Source: Methylobacterium currus (lineage in GTDB: Bacteria > Pseudomonadota > Alphaproteobacteria > Rhizobiales > Beijerinckiaceae). From it: a DNA stretch of 64,000 bases. The stretch covers positions 3,965,501 through 4,029,500 of the forward strand of contig NZ_CP028843.1 of NCBI RefSeq assembly GCF_003058325.1. The letters run 5' to 3'. Below the pieces are notes generated by a model, which was not told the DNA's origin, did no database searches, and worked only from the letters and a program-made list of their open reading frames with translations. Position 1 is the first letter of the stretch. The number at the start of each line of letters is the position of its first letter. Below are positions 52,926 to 61,854 of the stretch, one piece after another. The position numbers and the translations under genes were made by a program.

Positions 52926-53596
52926 TGTATGGTCCCGGGATGTGGTGTGACGGATCGAGCCTGAAGCGTTCGGGCTCTTTCGTCCAGGCCTGCAGGACAT
53001 GCTCGTAGGGCGTGAGGCCCCGCAAGGTCTTCAGCCGACGGGCATGGTTATAGGCGTCGACGAACAGCTGCAGGTGCGCCCGGAGCTGTTCGTGGGTCTC
53101 GTAGTGATAGCGCTTGACGGTGGCGTCCTTGATGGTGCGGTTCATCCGCTCGACCTGCCCATTGGTCCACGGATGGTTGGGCTTGGTCAGGCGGTGCTCG
53201 ATGCCGTGCTCGTGGCAGACACGATCGAACATGTGCCGGCTGTAGAGGGCTGTCGGGCCTGAGCGGTTGCGCGGGGCATGGCAGAACTGGACGCCGTTGT
53301 CGGTGAGAACCGTATGGATCTGGTAGGGCACGAACGCGACCAGCGCACGTAAGAAGTCCGATGCGGTGTAGCGATTGGCTTCCGCCTCCAGGTTTGCAAA
53401 GGCCAGTTTTGAGTTTCGGTCGATGGCGACGAAGAGGTAGAGCTTGCCTTCTTCCGTCCTGACCTCGGCAATGTCGATGTGCATGTAGCCGATGGCGTAC
53501 TCGGCAAAGCGCTTCTTCTGGGGCTTGTCGCCCTCCATCGCCGGCAGGCGGCTGATGTGAACCGCTCCGGGTTTTTCGGAGGCTTGTTGGCTTGGG

Positions 53597-54502
53597 TCAG
53601 GCGGCCGAGGCCTGGTCGCCGACGTGAGCATAGTAGCGCGCTTCGGCCTCGGCGGGAGGGACGTTGCCGATTGGCGCGAGGAGGCGACGGTGGTTGTACC
53701 AGTCGACCCACTCCAGGGTGGCGTACTCGACGGCCTCGAAGGAGCGCCAGGGTCCGCGTCGGTGGATGACCTCTGCCTTGAACAGGCCGTTGATCGTCTC
53801 CGCCAAGGCATTGTCGTAGCTGTCGCCGACGCTGCCGACCGACGGCTCGATGCCTGCTCCAGCCAGGCGCTCGGTATAGCGTAGAGCCAAGTATTGCGAG
53901 CCGCGGTCCGAGTGATGCACCAGCCCGCTGCCCTGACCAGGGCGACGCTCGTGCAGCGCCTGTTCCAGAGCATCCAGGACGAAGCACGCGTGAGCGCTGC
54001 GTGAGGCCCGCCAACCGACGATGCGCCGGGCGAACACATCGATGACGAAGGCCACATAGACGAAGCCCGACCACGTCGGCACGTAGGTGAAGTCGCTGAC
54101 CCACAAGGCATTCGGCCGGGGAGCCTTGAAGTGGCGGTTGACGCGGTCGAGAGCGCAGGCAGCGGCCGGGTCGGGGATCGTGGTGCGTACGGTCCTGCCA
54201 CGCACCACCCCCGCCAAGCCCAATCGGCGCATCAGCCGCGCCACCGTGCATCGCGCGGTCACGATCCCCTCCCGGGCCAGTTGCCGCCAGACCTTCCTCA
54301 CGCCGTAGACGCAGAAGTTGGCCTCGAACACGCGCTGGATCTCGATCATCAACGCGGCGTCGCTGCGCGCACGAACCGGCTGCTTCTCGGGATCGGCACG
54401 TCGGGCCGCATGCAGGTAGTAGGTCGACGGGGCGATCGGCAGCACCCTGCAGATCGGCTCGACCCCGTAGACCTCCCGGTGATCGTCGATGAAGCTGATC
54501 AT
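53597..54502 (-). CDS. IS3 transposase orfB
   Basis: 301 residues from ATG 54502. The DDE residues are in [40 protein letters not shown] and [20 protein letters not shown]. The region before the core ([35 protein letters not shown]) is typical of IS3-family orfB. It overlaps the orfA stop (ATGA), the usual place for programmed frameshifting. Intact. Confidence 0.93.
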   Translation of the reverse strand: MISFIDDHREVYGVEPICRVLPIAPSTYYLHAARRADPEKQPVRARSDAALMIEIQRVFEANFCVYGVRKVWRQLAREGIVTARCTVARLMRRLGLAGVVRGRTVRTTIPDPAAACALDRVNRHFKAPRPNALWVSDFTYVPTWSGFVYVAFVIDVFARRIVGWRASRSAHACFVLDALEQALHERRPGQGSGLVHHSDRGSQYLALRYTERLAGAGIEPSVGSVGDSYDNALAETINGLFKAEVIHRRGPWRSFEAVEYATLEWVDWYNHRRLLAPIGNVPPAEAEARYYAHVGDQASAA

Positions 54503-54825
54503 GGCCGTGACCGGCGGTCGAGCTCCGCCATGGCGAAATACGCCGACGCTTTGCGCAGGATCTCGTTGGCCTGGCGCAGCTCGCGGTTCTCTCGCTCCAG
54601 CGCCTTGATCCGCTCGCGCTCGTCCGTCGTCTGCCCGGGTCGCACGCCCTGATCCCGCTCGGACTGGCGCACCCAGTTCCTCAGCGTCTCGCCCGAGCAG
54701 CCGATCTTGGCGGCAATCGACTGGATTGCCGACCACTGCGAGCCGTGCTCGCCCTCGTGCTCGCGCACCATCCGCACGGCACGTTCACGCACCTCAGGGG
54801 AAAACGGGGCTGTTCGTTTCGTCAT
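54499..54825 (-). CDS. IS3 orfA helix-turn-helix protein
   Basis: 108 residues ([20 protein letters not shown]). A helix-turn-helix ([20 protein letters not shown]) is followed by a coiled-coil helix ([20 protein letters not shown]), both standard for IS3-family orfA, which binds the IS ends and joins orfB by frameshift to give the transposase. Confidence 0.92.
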   Translation of the reverse strand: MTKRTAPFSPEVRERAVRMVREHEGEHGSQWSAIQSIAAKIGCSGETLRNWVRQSERDQGVRPGQTTDERERIKALERENRELRQANEILRKASAYFAMAELDRRSRP

Positions 54826-55263
54826 GGCTCCATCCTCTCAGAAGTTGGAGCCTCCGAAAAACCCGGAGCAGTTCAATGCCGTGTCGCTCCAAGCAGCGGT
54901 GCAGGCTGGAGCGGGTCAGGTGCGGGATGGTGGGCTGCAGGCCGTAGAGGCAGTCGTCCAGCGGCAGCAGGGTATGCCGCCGGAAGGCGACGATGACCGC
55001 CGCCTCCTCCGGTGTCAGAACCGTCGAGCGGGGCTCCTTCGGCCCCATGGCGGCATCGGCTGTCGTCTGCCGAACTCGCCACTTCTGCACCGTCGTCGGG
55101 CTGACGCCGTAGCGCTTGGCGGCGGCTCTCACGCTCTCTTGACGAGCTTGGATTGCCCGACGGATCGCCTCCGTCGTGCGGGCGCTGCCGTGGAGAACTT
55201 GGCCCATAGCGCATCCCTCGCTGCATGGTGGTCAAATGTACCACCACATCGCGGGATCAAACA

Positions 55264-55632
55264 GGCGACCTCGCCCGGGCCGGCGACTTCGCTTCCTACG
55301 CACAGGCCAATACGGCGTTCCACGGCGCGATCTATGCCGCCGCCCACAACAGGGTGCTGTTCGATTTCGCCGCAGGCCTGCGCCGCCGTCTCCAGCCCTA
55401 CCGCGAGGCGCAGTTCCGCCTGAGCGGCCGCCTCGCCCGCTCGCACGCGGAGCATAGCGCGGTGGTCGCCGCGATCCTGGCGGGCCGAGCGGCTGAGGCC
55501 CATGCCGCGATGCTGCGACACGTCACGCTGGTGGAGAGTTCGGTGGAGGGGCTGCTCGCACGAGAGGGGACAGAGGAGGGCCGTGCCGTACACCCGATAG
55601 GTCCGCGACCGCGCAGCACGCGCGGTGGTTGA
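55264..55632 (+). pseudogene. GntR-family regulator, FCD domain only
   Basis: The coding frame begins at the exact right edge of the IS481 (GDLARAGDFASYAQANTAFH) and continues through GAIYAAAHNRVLFDFAAGLR, HSAVVAAILAGRAAEAHAAM and LRHVTLVESSVEGLL. This is the C-terminal FCD ligand-binding domain of a FadR-subfamily GntR regulator (metal-binding His pattern N-x-x-F-H and HS-A). The N-terminal DNA-binding domain is missing, removed by the IS481-linked rearrangement. It may once have regulated the neighbouring catabolic cluster. Confidence 0.78.
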
Positions 55633-55977
55633 CAAAAATTCGAAAAATCTGCCCGACTTTCTATGATGGTTTGGTGTGCTGCGATATCTTTCAGGAGCCT
55701 TTCCGCCGAGCGCAAGATATATACATTTAGGCATACAAGCATAATCAAAATATAACTACGCGTATTTATCTGACAGGGGCAAATGCAGTTCCTTGGATCA
55801 TTCCGCGAAGTGAGAATTAATTGGTAATATATGATATATAAAATACAATAAATCGTATATCATCGATTATAACTATATATATAATCAGAAAAGATTTATG
55901 ATATACTAATCGTGAATACCTGAAAAGGGTATACGATCAATCGTATGGTTTGATGGTGCGCCTTGCTCGAGTGGCAA
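55633..55977. other. Extremely AT-rich intergenic DNA with repeated half-sites
   Basis: About 340 bases of strikingly low GC, with long runs of A/T and alternating TATATA. The motif ATCGTAT or its complement recurs: at 55852-55858, and twice in the perfect palindrome ATACGATCAATCGTAT at 55931-55946. No coding frame. It may be a regulatory region, a curved DNA segment, or a piece of foreign DNA. Confidence 0.6.
55931..55946. promoter_or_regulatory. Perfect palindrome, candidate operator
   Basis: ATACGAT, two bases CA, ATCGTAT. The symmetry and size fit a dimeric regulator such as a GntR/FCD protein; a decapitated FCD gene ends about 300 bases upstream. Confidence 0.45.
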
Positions 55978-56308
55978 TCAAAATCCAAGGGGAACTGGCG
56001 TACTACCGATGCAGTCGGCATCGATCAGCCGAGCTTCGAACAGATCGAGCTTGGCACGGCCAAACATCTGTCGATTCACGAGCTTGAGATGGATGATCTG
56101 CCCGTCAAGCTGGCCGTTCGACCAAAGCTCGGTTAGCGCCGCGGGACAGCTTTTCCTGTTCTTCCGAATGCCATTCACGAAGGACATGAGAAGGCTGCGG
56201 GCGGCTGTTTCGGTCCAGGTGTCGTGGTCCTGCCGTCGCTCGCGGACCATGGCCTGGAAGCGGGACAGGGGAGAGCGAGCCTCGTCGAACGTCGGCACCG
56301 CCGCCTTG
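55978..56308 (-). pseudogene. ISL3-family transposase C-terminal remnant
   Basis: The frame reads SPLSRFQAMVRERRQDHDTW, TETAARSLLMSFVNGIRKNR, PAALTELWSNGQLDGQIIHL and KLVNRQMFGRAKLDLFEARL. The WSNGQ-x-xGQI-x-x-LKL-x-x-RQM-x-GRA-x-LDL pattern is that of ISL3-type transposases near their C-terminus. The N-terminal catalytic parts are missing, so it is a dead remnant. Confidence 0.78.
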
Positions 56309-57023
56309 ACTGCCGTGCTGCATGGGTGGGGTGTCGCCGTCGCGGAGCCGCCGAGCCGACCGGCCCGCCTCGCCCCTCGTCGGCTTCGCCTATCTCTCAA
56401 GATCCGTGCTGCATCGTGATGAAGAACTCCTTCCCCTGATCCGCGACGCGCGGCTGAAGCCGAGCGAGAGGCAGGCAGCCCTAATCCGCGAGATCGAGAC
56501 CGTCCTGAAGGCCGAGGACGACGGCTCGGTATCCAACGAGGAGCTGCGGGCCCTGGAGGGCTGCCGCGCGGACGGAACGTTCGTCTTGAGCTGGCTTGCC
56601 CACCGGGGAGGGGGCCTATGGTGCGACCTGGGAGGTCGGCCCATGCCTCGCTCCTCGTCCAGAGCGATCGGGGATTACACCGCAGCAGACCCGCAAACCC
56701 CATACCGACTCAGCCCAAACCGAAAACGCCCCAGAGGATATCACTCAACCATCGTTCACCGGCGCTTCCGTTCGACGGAAATTGCCAGCGGCGTTCACGT
56801 CGGCTTGGCCACTCGGCGGCCGGCGGCGCTCTTGGGCCCTCGGACAGCATTCTAGCGCGCTCTTATCGCAGCCAAAAAAGCTCTTCCCGATCAGCGGGGT
56901 AAGGGGCTTTCCGCTCAGATCGCGCACTCCAGATCAAGGCGATGACGCTCGGGATAGTGCAACCCCTGCAGCCGCGTGGCGACGGGGCCAGACCCCGGCG
57001 CCGTTCGGCCGGGATGCCTCTCG
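56309..57023. other. Degenerate region, no clear gene
   Basis: About 700 bases. A plus-strand stretch around 56410-56580 reads RDARLKPSERQAALIREIET and AEDDGSVSNEELRALEG, which looks protein-like but has no convincing start and ends in low-complexity sequence. Otherwise nothing is supported. Confidence 0.3.
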
Positions 57024-57848
57024 TCATGTGGATGTCGGCGTCGCTCGGGTGTTCGAAGCCGTCAGCTCCGTCGCGCCGCCTTGCGATCCCGTGATGGAGA
57101 GGGAGACCTCCGATGGTGAGACCGCGATGCGGGCGAGCATCGCGGGCTCGAGCGGCCGTCGCGGCAGAAACTCGGGCAGGAACCGTCGCAGATAGGCGAT
57201 GGTCGCCGCCGTCGCCTCCTGGCGATAGTGCTCCGTGATGCATCCATGCCGGCCATAGGAGAGCGCCCAGATGCCATCCATCGCCGCGGCGGCGATCTCC
57301 AGAGAGGTCACGAAGCCGGGGATCGGCGGAATCTGGAAGTAGGCCTCGAACATCCGGGCGCGGCTCAGCGCGATCCTGGCATTGCCGGTGAGGTCGGCGT
57401 TGCGCACCGCCACGCTGACACCGGCGCCGAGGAACAGCCGCAGGGCGGCCGGCCGGCCGTTCTGGAACTCCGCCGCACGCCGGTGCTTGCGGTCGAGCAG
57501 CTCCTGCCAGGTGTGCGGCTCGGGATCGGTCAGCACTTCGATCGAGCGCCGGTAGATCTCCTCGTTGAAGCGGAGCGCCAGCGCCTCGAAGGCCGCGTTG
57601 CGGTTAGGGAAGAAGTGGTAGACCGAGGGCAGCGGAACGCCCGACGCGGCGGCGATGTCGGCTAGGCTGATATCCGCGGCACTACGCTCGGCGAGCAGGC
57701 CCTCGGTCGCATCCAGGATGAGGGCGGCGCGCGCCTGGCCGCGCCGGCGCATCGGCCGAGTAGCATGTCCGACCGTCGGTTCCTGTTCCATCGCGGGCTG
57801 GACCGCACCCTTGCGCCGGGACGCCCCGGCTGGCCCGGATTGGGTCAT
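57024..57848 (-). CDS. TetR-family transcriptional regulator
   Basis: 274 residues. The helix-turn-helix is clear (ALILDATEGLLAERSAADIS, LADIAAASGVPLPSVYHFFP, NRNAAFEALALRF). The first 35 residues may be dispensable; an ATG at residue 20 is an alternative. Its ATG overlaps the kinase stop (ATGA), so regulator and kinase are translated together, which suggests it controls the acid-sugar cluster. The C-terminus is long for the family. Confidence 0.87.
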   Translation of the reverse strand: MTQSGPAGASRRKGAVQPAMEQEPTVGHATRPMRRRGQARAALILDATEGLLAERSAADISLADIAAASGVPLPSVYHFFPNRNAAFEALALRFNEEIYRRSIEVLTDPEPHTWQELLDRKHRRAAEFQNGRPAALRLFLGAGVSVAVRNADLTGNARIALSRARMFEAYFQIPPIPGFVTSLEIAAAAMDGIWALSYGRHGCITEHYRQEATAATIAYLRRFLPEFLPRRPLEPAMLARIAVSPSEVSLSITGSQGGATELTASNTRATPTST

Positions 57849-59104
57849 CGATCCCGCATCGACGCAAGGGCATCCTCGAAGATCGTGTCGGCGCCGAGCT
57901 TTCCGGGCTTCAGGAACAGCGACAAGCAGACCGGAGCCCCCCGGACCTGCGCCTCGGCGACGCAGAAGCCGCTGCCGAGCGGACCTTCCGGCAGCGCCCG
58001 CAGTCGGGTGATCCCGAGGGTGGCCGCGACGGCGCCCGAGGTCTCGCCGCCCGACACCACGAGGCGGCGCACGCCGCGGGCGACGAGGCCGGCGGCGACC
58101 GCGCCGAGGATCCGCTCGGCCCGCCGCGCCGCGCCCATCGCGCCGTGCCGGCCATGTGCCCGCGCCACCGCCTCGGCCTCGCCCTGCGTCGCGACGGCCA
58201 ATGGCCGCTCGCCGATCCGCCTGGTCGCCCAGTCCAGAGCCTCGGCGACCAGAGCCGCCTCAGGCCGGTCGTCGGCGATGTCGAGCGTCAGGACGGCGCC
58301 GATCTCCGCGAAGGCGCCGACCTGCGACCGCGCCACCGGCCCGACGCTGCCGACCAGCACCGCGCCGGGCCCGTCGATGGGGCGCAGGCGCGCCGTCACC
58401 GACCGGGTCCCCCGCAGAAGCGCCAGGGCGACGATGTGGGGATCGCTGCCGATCGTGGCGCGGTCGTCGCGGGCGAGCTGCGCGCCCGTCGCGGCGTCGG
58501 CATCGTCGCTGCAATCCATCAGCACCATCGCCGCCCCGTCCGCGGCGAGGTCGCGCAGCTCCTTGCGCGCGGCGTCCAGTCCGGCCGCGAGCCAGCGATG
58601 CGGCAGCGACGCGACCCGAGCCCGCGTCTGCCGACCGAGGCTGCGCACGAGGTCGGGATCGCTCATGGGCGTCACCGGGTCGAAGCGCTTGATCGATTCC
58701 GAGACCAGTCGGCCGCGGTAGAACAGGTAGCCCTGATGCACCGTGGTGCCGAAGCGCGGCAGCCCGGCGCTCATCAGCAGCGGGACTTGCCCGTAGCGGG
58801 CGGCGAGCAGGTCGGCGACCGGGCCGATATTGCCGTCATCCGTCGAATCGAAGGTGGCGCAGGCCTTGTATGCGATCTGGGCGCAGCCCGCCGCGTCGAG
58901 CCGGTCGGCGAGCCGCGCCACCTCGGCGACCGCCTCCGCCGCCGGGGCGAGGCGGGCCCGGGTCGCGTAGACGACCACCCCGGAGCCGGCCGTCTCCGGG
59001 GTGGTGCCGTCCAGCACCACCGGGGCGGCGATCCCGGCCGCCTCGATGGTGCCGGCGACCATCACCGCACCGGTGAGGTCGTCCGCAATGATTCCGAGTT
59101 GCAT
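57845..59104 (-). CDS. Four-carbon acid sugar kinase (DUF1537, OtnK-like)
   Basis: 419 residues from ATG 59104 (MQLGIIADDLTGAVMVAGTI). The N-terminal ADDLTGA motif and the C-terminal GGETSGAVAATLGITRL are diagnostic of the DUF1537 kinase family, which phosphorylates four-carbon acid sugars such as 3-oxo-tetronate. Also visible is AYKACATFDSTDDGNIGPVA. The product would be split by a class II aldolase, and a divergent class II aldolase gene lies just upstream. The dehydrogenase usually found with OtnK is absent from the window. It is coupled to the downstream TetR gene. Confidence 0.88.
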   Translation of the reverse strand: MQLGIIADDLTGAVMVAGTIEAAGIAAPVVLDGTTPETAGSGVVVYATRARLAPAAEAVAEVARLADRLDAAGCAQIAYKACATFDSTDDGNIGPVADLLAARYGQVPLLMSAGLPRFGTTVHQGYLFYRGRLVSESIKRFDPVTPMSDPDLVRSLGRQTRARVASLPHRWLAAGLDAARKELRDLAADGAAMVLMDCSDDADAATGAQLARDDRATIGSDPHIVALALLRGTRSVTARLRPIDGPGAVLVGSVGPVARSQVGAFAEIGAVLTLDIADDRPEAALVAEALDWATRRIGERPLAVATQGEAEAVARAHGRHGAMGAARRAERILGAVAAGLVARGVRRLVVSGGETSGAVAATLGITRLRALPEGPLGSGFCVAEAQVRGAPVCLSLFLKPGKLGADTIFEDALASMRDR

Positions 59105-59226
59105 GGCAGATTCCATGTTTCTTTCGGTGAATATGTATAATGAAACTTCAAAAAATCTGTTGCATACATGGGAATATTATTGCGGCATGGCAGGATCTCA
59201 TTCCATCGGCGGGTGGAGATTGCTGC

Positions 59227-59874
59227 GTGGACGAATTCAGGAAGCGGGAGGCTGTCGTGGAGGCCGTGCGCGCGCTCGACGCGCAGGGGCTGAACCACGG
59301 CAGTTCCGGCAATGTCAGCATCCGGCACGGCGACGGCCTCCTGGTCACCCCGACGGGTGCGCGGGCGGCCACCCTCGCGCCCGCCGGGCTCGTCGACCTC
59401 GCCCTCGACGGGACGGTACGGGGCGATGGCATCCCGTCGAGCGAGTGGCGATTCCACACCGAGCTGATGCGGGCGCGATCCGAGATCGGCGCGGTGATCC
59501 ACACCCACGCCGATGCCTGCGTGGCCCTGTCCTGCCTGAGGCGGCCGATCCCGGCCTTCCACTACATGGTCGCGAGCTTCGGCGGCATGAGCGTGCCTTG
59601 CGCCCGCTACGCGCCGTTCGGCTCCGACGCCCTGGCCGAGGCAGCCGTGGCGGCGATGGCTGGCCACCGCGCCTGCCTGCTCGCCAATCACGGCATGATC
59701 GCCGTCGGGCGCGACATCGCCCAGGCGCTCGACCTCGCGGTCAAGCTCGAGACCCTCGCCCGCCAGTATATCCTCGCCCGCCAGGCCGGCGAGCCGGTGC
59801 TGCTCTCGGACGACGAGATGCGGGAAGTGCATCGCCGTTACGGCCATTACGGGTCCTCCGCGATGCCCCGCTGA
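59227..59874 (+). CDS. Class II aldolase/adducin family protein (OtnC-like)
   Basis: 215 residues from GTG 59227, with GGAG upstream. The zinc-binding and catalytic pattern of class II aldolases is present: SSGNVSIRHGDGLLVTPTGA, SSEWRFHTELMRARSEIGAV (Glu), VIHTHADACVAL (His-x-His) and LANHGMIAVGRDIAQAL (His). With the divergent acid-sugar kinase it probably acts on a 3-oxo-tetronate 4-phosphate or a related substrate (inference). Its stop lies inside the first of several terminator-like repeats. A longer frame to 59140 has no support. Confidence 0.87.
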   Translation: MDEFRKREAVVEAVRALDAQGLNHGSSGNVSIRHGDGLLVTPTGARAATLAPAGLVDLALDGTVRGDGIPSSEWRFHTELMRARSEIGAVIHTHADACVALSCLRRPIPAFHYMVASFGGMSVPCARYAPFGSDALAEAAVAAMAGHRACLLANHGMIAVGRDIAQALDLAVKLETLARQYILARQAGEPVLLSDDEMREVHRRYGHYGSSAMPR

Positions 59875-59958
59875 CGGGGCTGCCGCGATGCCCCGCTGAC
59901 GGGGCTGCCGCGATGCCCCGCTGACGGGGCTGCCGCGATGCCCCGCTGACGGGGCATC
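59862..59958. repeat. Tandem 25-bp repeats forming terminator hairpins
   Basis: A 25-base unit (GATGCCCCGCTGACGGGGCT plus GCCGC) occurs at 59862, 59887 and 59912, with a fourth, partial copy at 59937. Each can fold as CCCCG/CGGGG hairpins; the last copy is a perfect palindrome with 9-bp arms, GATGCCCCG and CGGGGCATC, around CTGA. It lies between convergent genes, so it probably ends transcription from both sides. Confidence 0.8.
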
Positions 59959-59972
59959 GCCGCGAGCGCCGC

Positions 59973-61016
59973 CTACTTCGTCAGCCAGGCCGTCCAGCGG
60001 GCGCGTAGGGCGTCGCGGTTGTCGCCGATCCACTTGAAGTCAGGGTCGACGAGGCCGGCATAGTTCGCCGGCTCGGTCGCGAACAGCTTCTGCTCGTCCG
60101 CAGGCAGGCCGGCGAGCCCCTTCGACGACGAAGTGGCGTAGCCGACCGCGCGCATGAAGGCGGGGTGGCTCTCGGAGACCTGGTAGAAGTAGTCGATGAA
60201 CCGCAGCGCGCCCTTGGGGTTCGGGGCGCCCTTGAGGATGGCGAAGTAGCCGGTGTCGCGCAACGCCCCGTCCCAGGCCATGGCGAAGGGCGCACCGTCC
60301 TTGATCGTGGCGAGCGACCGCCCGGAATAGGACATGGTCATCACCACCTCGCCGTCGCGCATGATCTGCTGGACCTGGTTGCCGGTCTTCCACCATACGG
60401 CGACGTAGGGCCGGATCTGGTCGAGCTTCGCGTAGGCGCGGTCGAGGTCGAGCGGGAACAGCTTGTCCTTCGGCACGCCGTCGGCGAGCAGGGCCACCGC
60501 GGGCACCCACCAGTCGCGGTCGCCCGTATCGGGCAGGCCGCGAGGCCCGGGGAAATCCTTGACGTTCCAGAAATCGGCCCAGCTCTTCGGCGCCCGCCCG
60601 CCGAAGGCGGTCTTGTTGTAGGTCAGCACCATGCCGCCGGTGGTGCGCGCCACGCCCTTCGGCTGGCAGGCGCCCGGCAACCCGTATTCCTTCACGTGGG
60701 CGAGCTCGCCGCAGGGGATGTCCATCAGCATGTCGGCGCGGCTGACGAGGTCGGGCCCGGTCGCCGTGACGATGTCAAACTCGACGCGCTTCGTGCGCAC
60801 CATACCCTCGGCACGGGCCCACTGGTCCGGCACCTCGATGTCGAAGGGCACGATCTCGGTGCCGGTCGCCTTGGCAAAGGGCCGGTAGACCAGCTTCTCA
60901 AGGGTGTTGCGCATCAGCCCGCCGGTGGTGGCAATCACCACCTCGTCGGCGGCAGCCGGCAGCGCCGTGGCCAGGGCGGCGGCGAGCGTGGCGACGACGA
61001 TCCGTTTCAGCGTCAC
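59973..61016 (-). CDS. ABC importer periplasmic binding protein (PotD/PotF-like)
   Basis: 347 residues with a signal peptide (MTLKRIVVATLAAALATALPAAA). The family pattern is visible in VVIATTGGLMRNTLEKLVYR, TTGGMVLTYNKTAFGGRAPK, SWADFWNVKDFPGPRGLPD and RFIDYFYQVSE, typical of iron- or polyamine-type solute-binding proteins (PotD/PotF and Fbp-like). It is first to capture the substrate for the permeases encoded just upstream on the same strand. The substrate is unknown; a hydroxy acid or polyamine is possible given the neighbours. Confidence 0.88.
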   Translation of the reverse strand: MTLKRIVVATLAAALATALPAAADEVVIATTGGLMRNTLEKLVYRPFAKATGTEIVPFDIEVPDQWARAEGMVRTKRVEFDIVTATGPDLVSRADMLMDIPCGELAHVKEYGLPGACQPKGVARTTGGMVLTYNKTAFGGRAPKSWADFWNVKDFPGPRGLPDTGDRDWWVPAVALLADGVPKDKLFPLDLDRAYAKLDQIRPYVAVWWKTGNQVQQIMRDGEVVMTMSYSGRSLATIKDGAPFAMAWDGALRDTGYFAILKGAPNPKGALRFIDYFYQVSESHPAFMRAVGYATSSSKGLAGLPADEQKLFATEPANYAGLVDPDFKWIGDNRDALRARWTAWLTK

Positions 61017-61059
61017 GAGTGACCTCCCGTCGGTGCCGGGCGAGGGGCCCGGATCCCTC

Positions 61060-61854
61060 TCATTCTCCCGCCGGCGCCGCGTTCTTCCGGCTCAGCCGGC
61101 GCAGCAGCGCGGCGCTGATCAGGACGGCGACCGACAGTCCGGTCAGCAGCACGGCGATCGCCGGGATGACCGGCGTCAGGTTCTGCTCGATGTCGTCGAA
61201 CATCATCCGCGGCAGGGTCTTGTCGCGGATGCCGGCGAGGAAGAAGGCCACGACCGGCTCGTCGAACGAGATGATGAAGGCGAACAGCGCCCCCGACACC
61301 ACGTTGGGCAGGATCAGCGGCAGCGTCACCGACCGGAAGGAGGTGAAGCGCGAGGCGCCGCAGATCATCGCCGCGTCCTCGAGCGCCGGGTCGACGCTCG
61401 CCAGCGCCGCCGTCACGGTGAGCACCACGAACGGCATCGCGATGACCGCATGCGCCAGCACGTAGCCGAGGCGGGTGCCGCCGAGCCCGGTCCGCTGGAA
61501 GAACAGGTAGAGCGCCACCGCCAGCGCGATGTGCGGCACGACAATCGGGCCAACGAGCAGCGCCCGGAACACCGTGCCGATCGCGCCCGCGCCGCGCAGC
61601 AGCGCGTAGGCCGCCATGGTGCCGACGAGCGTGGCGAGGAAGGCGGTCGCGGCGGCGATCTCCAGGCTGAACCGCAGGGCCCCCATCCAGCGCCGGTCGT
61701 CGAAGAACTCGTGGAACCACTGCGTGGTGAAGCCCTTCGGCGGGAAGGCGAGGTAGGTGGTCTCGCTGAAGGCCATCGGCAGGACGATCAGGATCGGCAG
61801 CAGCACGAAGGCGAGGATCGCGGCGACCGCCGCGTCGAGGAGGCGCGGCCTCAC
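61060..61854 (-). CDS. ABC importer permease (PotC-like)
   Basis: 264 residues from GTG 61854, which overlaps the stop of the other permease gene (GTGA). Six transmembrane helices and the EAA loop (EDAAMICGASRFTSFRSVTL) of MetI-type permeases are visible; the C-terminal SFDEPVVAFFLAG segment is PotC-like. A much longer frame reading through the neighbouring gene is not real. It works as a heterodimer with the permease at 61851. Confidence 0.88.
   Translation of the reverse strand: MRPRLLDAAVAAILAFVLLPILIVLPMAFSETTYLAFPPKGFTTQWFHEFFDDRRWMGALRFSLEIAAATAFLATLVGTMAAYALLRGAGAIGTVFRALLVGPIVVPHIALAVALYLFFQRTGLGGTRLGYVLAHAVIAMPFVVLTVTAALASVDPALEDAAMICGASRFTSFRSVTLPLILPNVVSGALFAFIISFDEPVVAFFLAGIRDKTLPRMMFDDIEQNLTPVIPAIAVLLTGLSVAVLISAALLRRLSRKNAAPAGE

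Larger units (their letters stand above)
53558..54875 (-). mobile_element. IS3-family insertion sequence nested in IS481
   Basis: 1318 bp bounded by near-perfect inverted repeats, TGAACCGCTCCGGGTTTTTC on the left and TGAACTGCTCCGGGTTTTTC read in from the right. A 3-bp target duplication (ATG at 53555-53557 and at 54876-54878) flanks it. It carries intact orfA and orfB, so it is the youngest element of the nest and may still be active. Confidence 0.92.
52926..55263 (-). mobile_element. IS481-family element carrying an inserted IS3
   Basis: Terminal inverted repeats are TGTATGGTCCCGGGATGTGG at the left and, read from the right end inward, TGTTTGATCCCGCGATGTGG. The transposase is split by the IS3: N-terminal part on the minus strand from 55207 (MGQVLHGSARTTEAIRRAIQ) to 54876, C-terminal part from 53554 (SRLPAMEGDKPQKKRFAEYA) leftward, with catalytic residues in YMHIDIAEVRT, TVLTDNGVQFC and WTNGQVERMNRTIKDA. 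Removing the IS3 and one ATG copy rejoins the frame exactly. The outer flanks do not match each other and lack a target duplication. Confidence 0.88.

Noticed and set aside
59862..59958. CRISPR array
   Set aside because: Units are adjacent hairpins with no spacers, between convergent genes.
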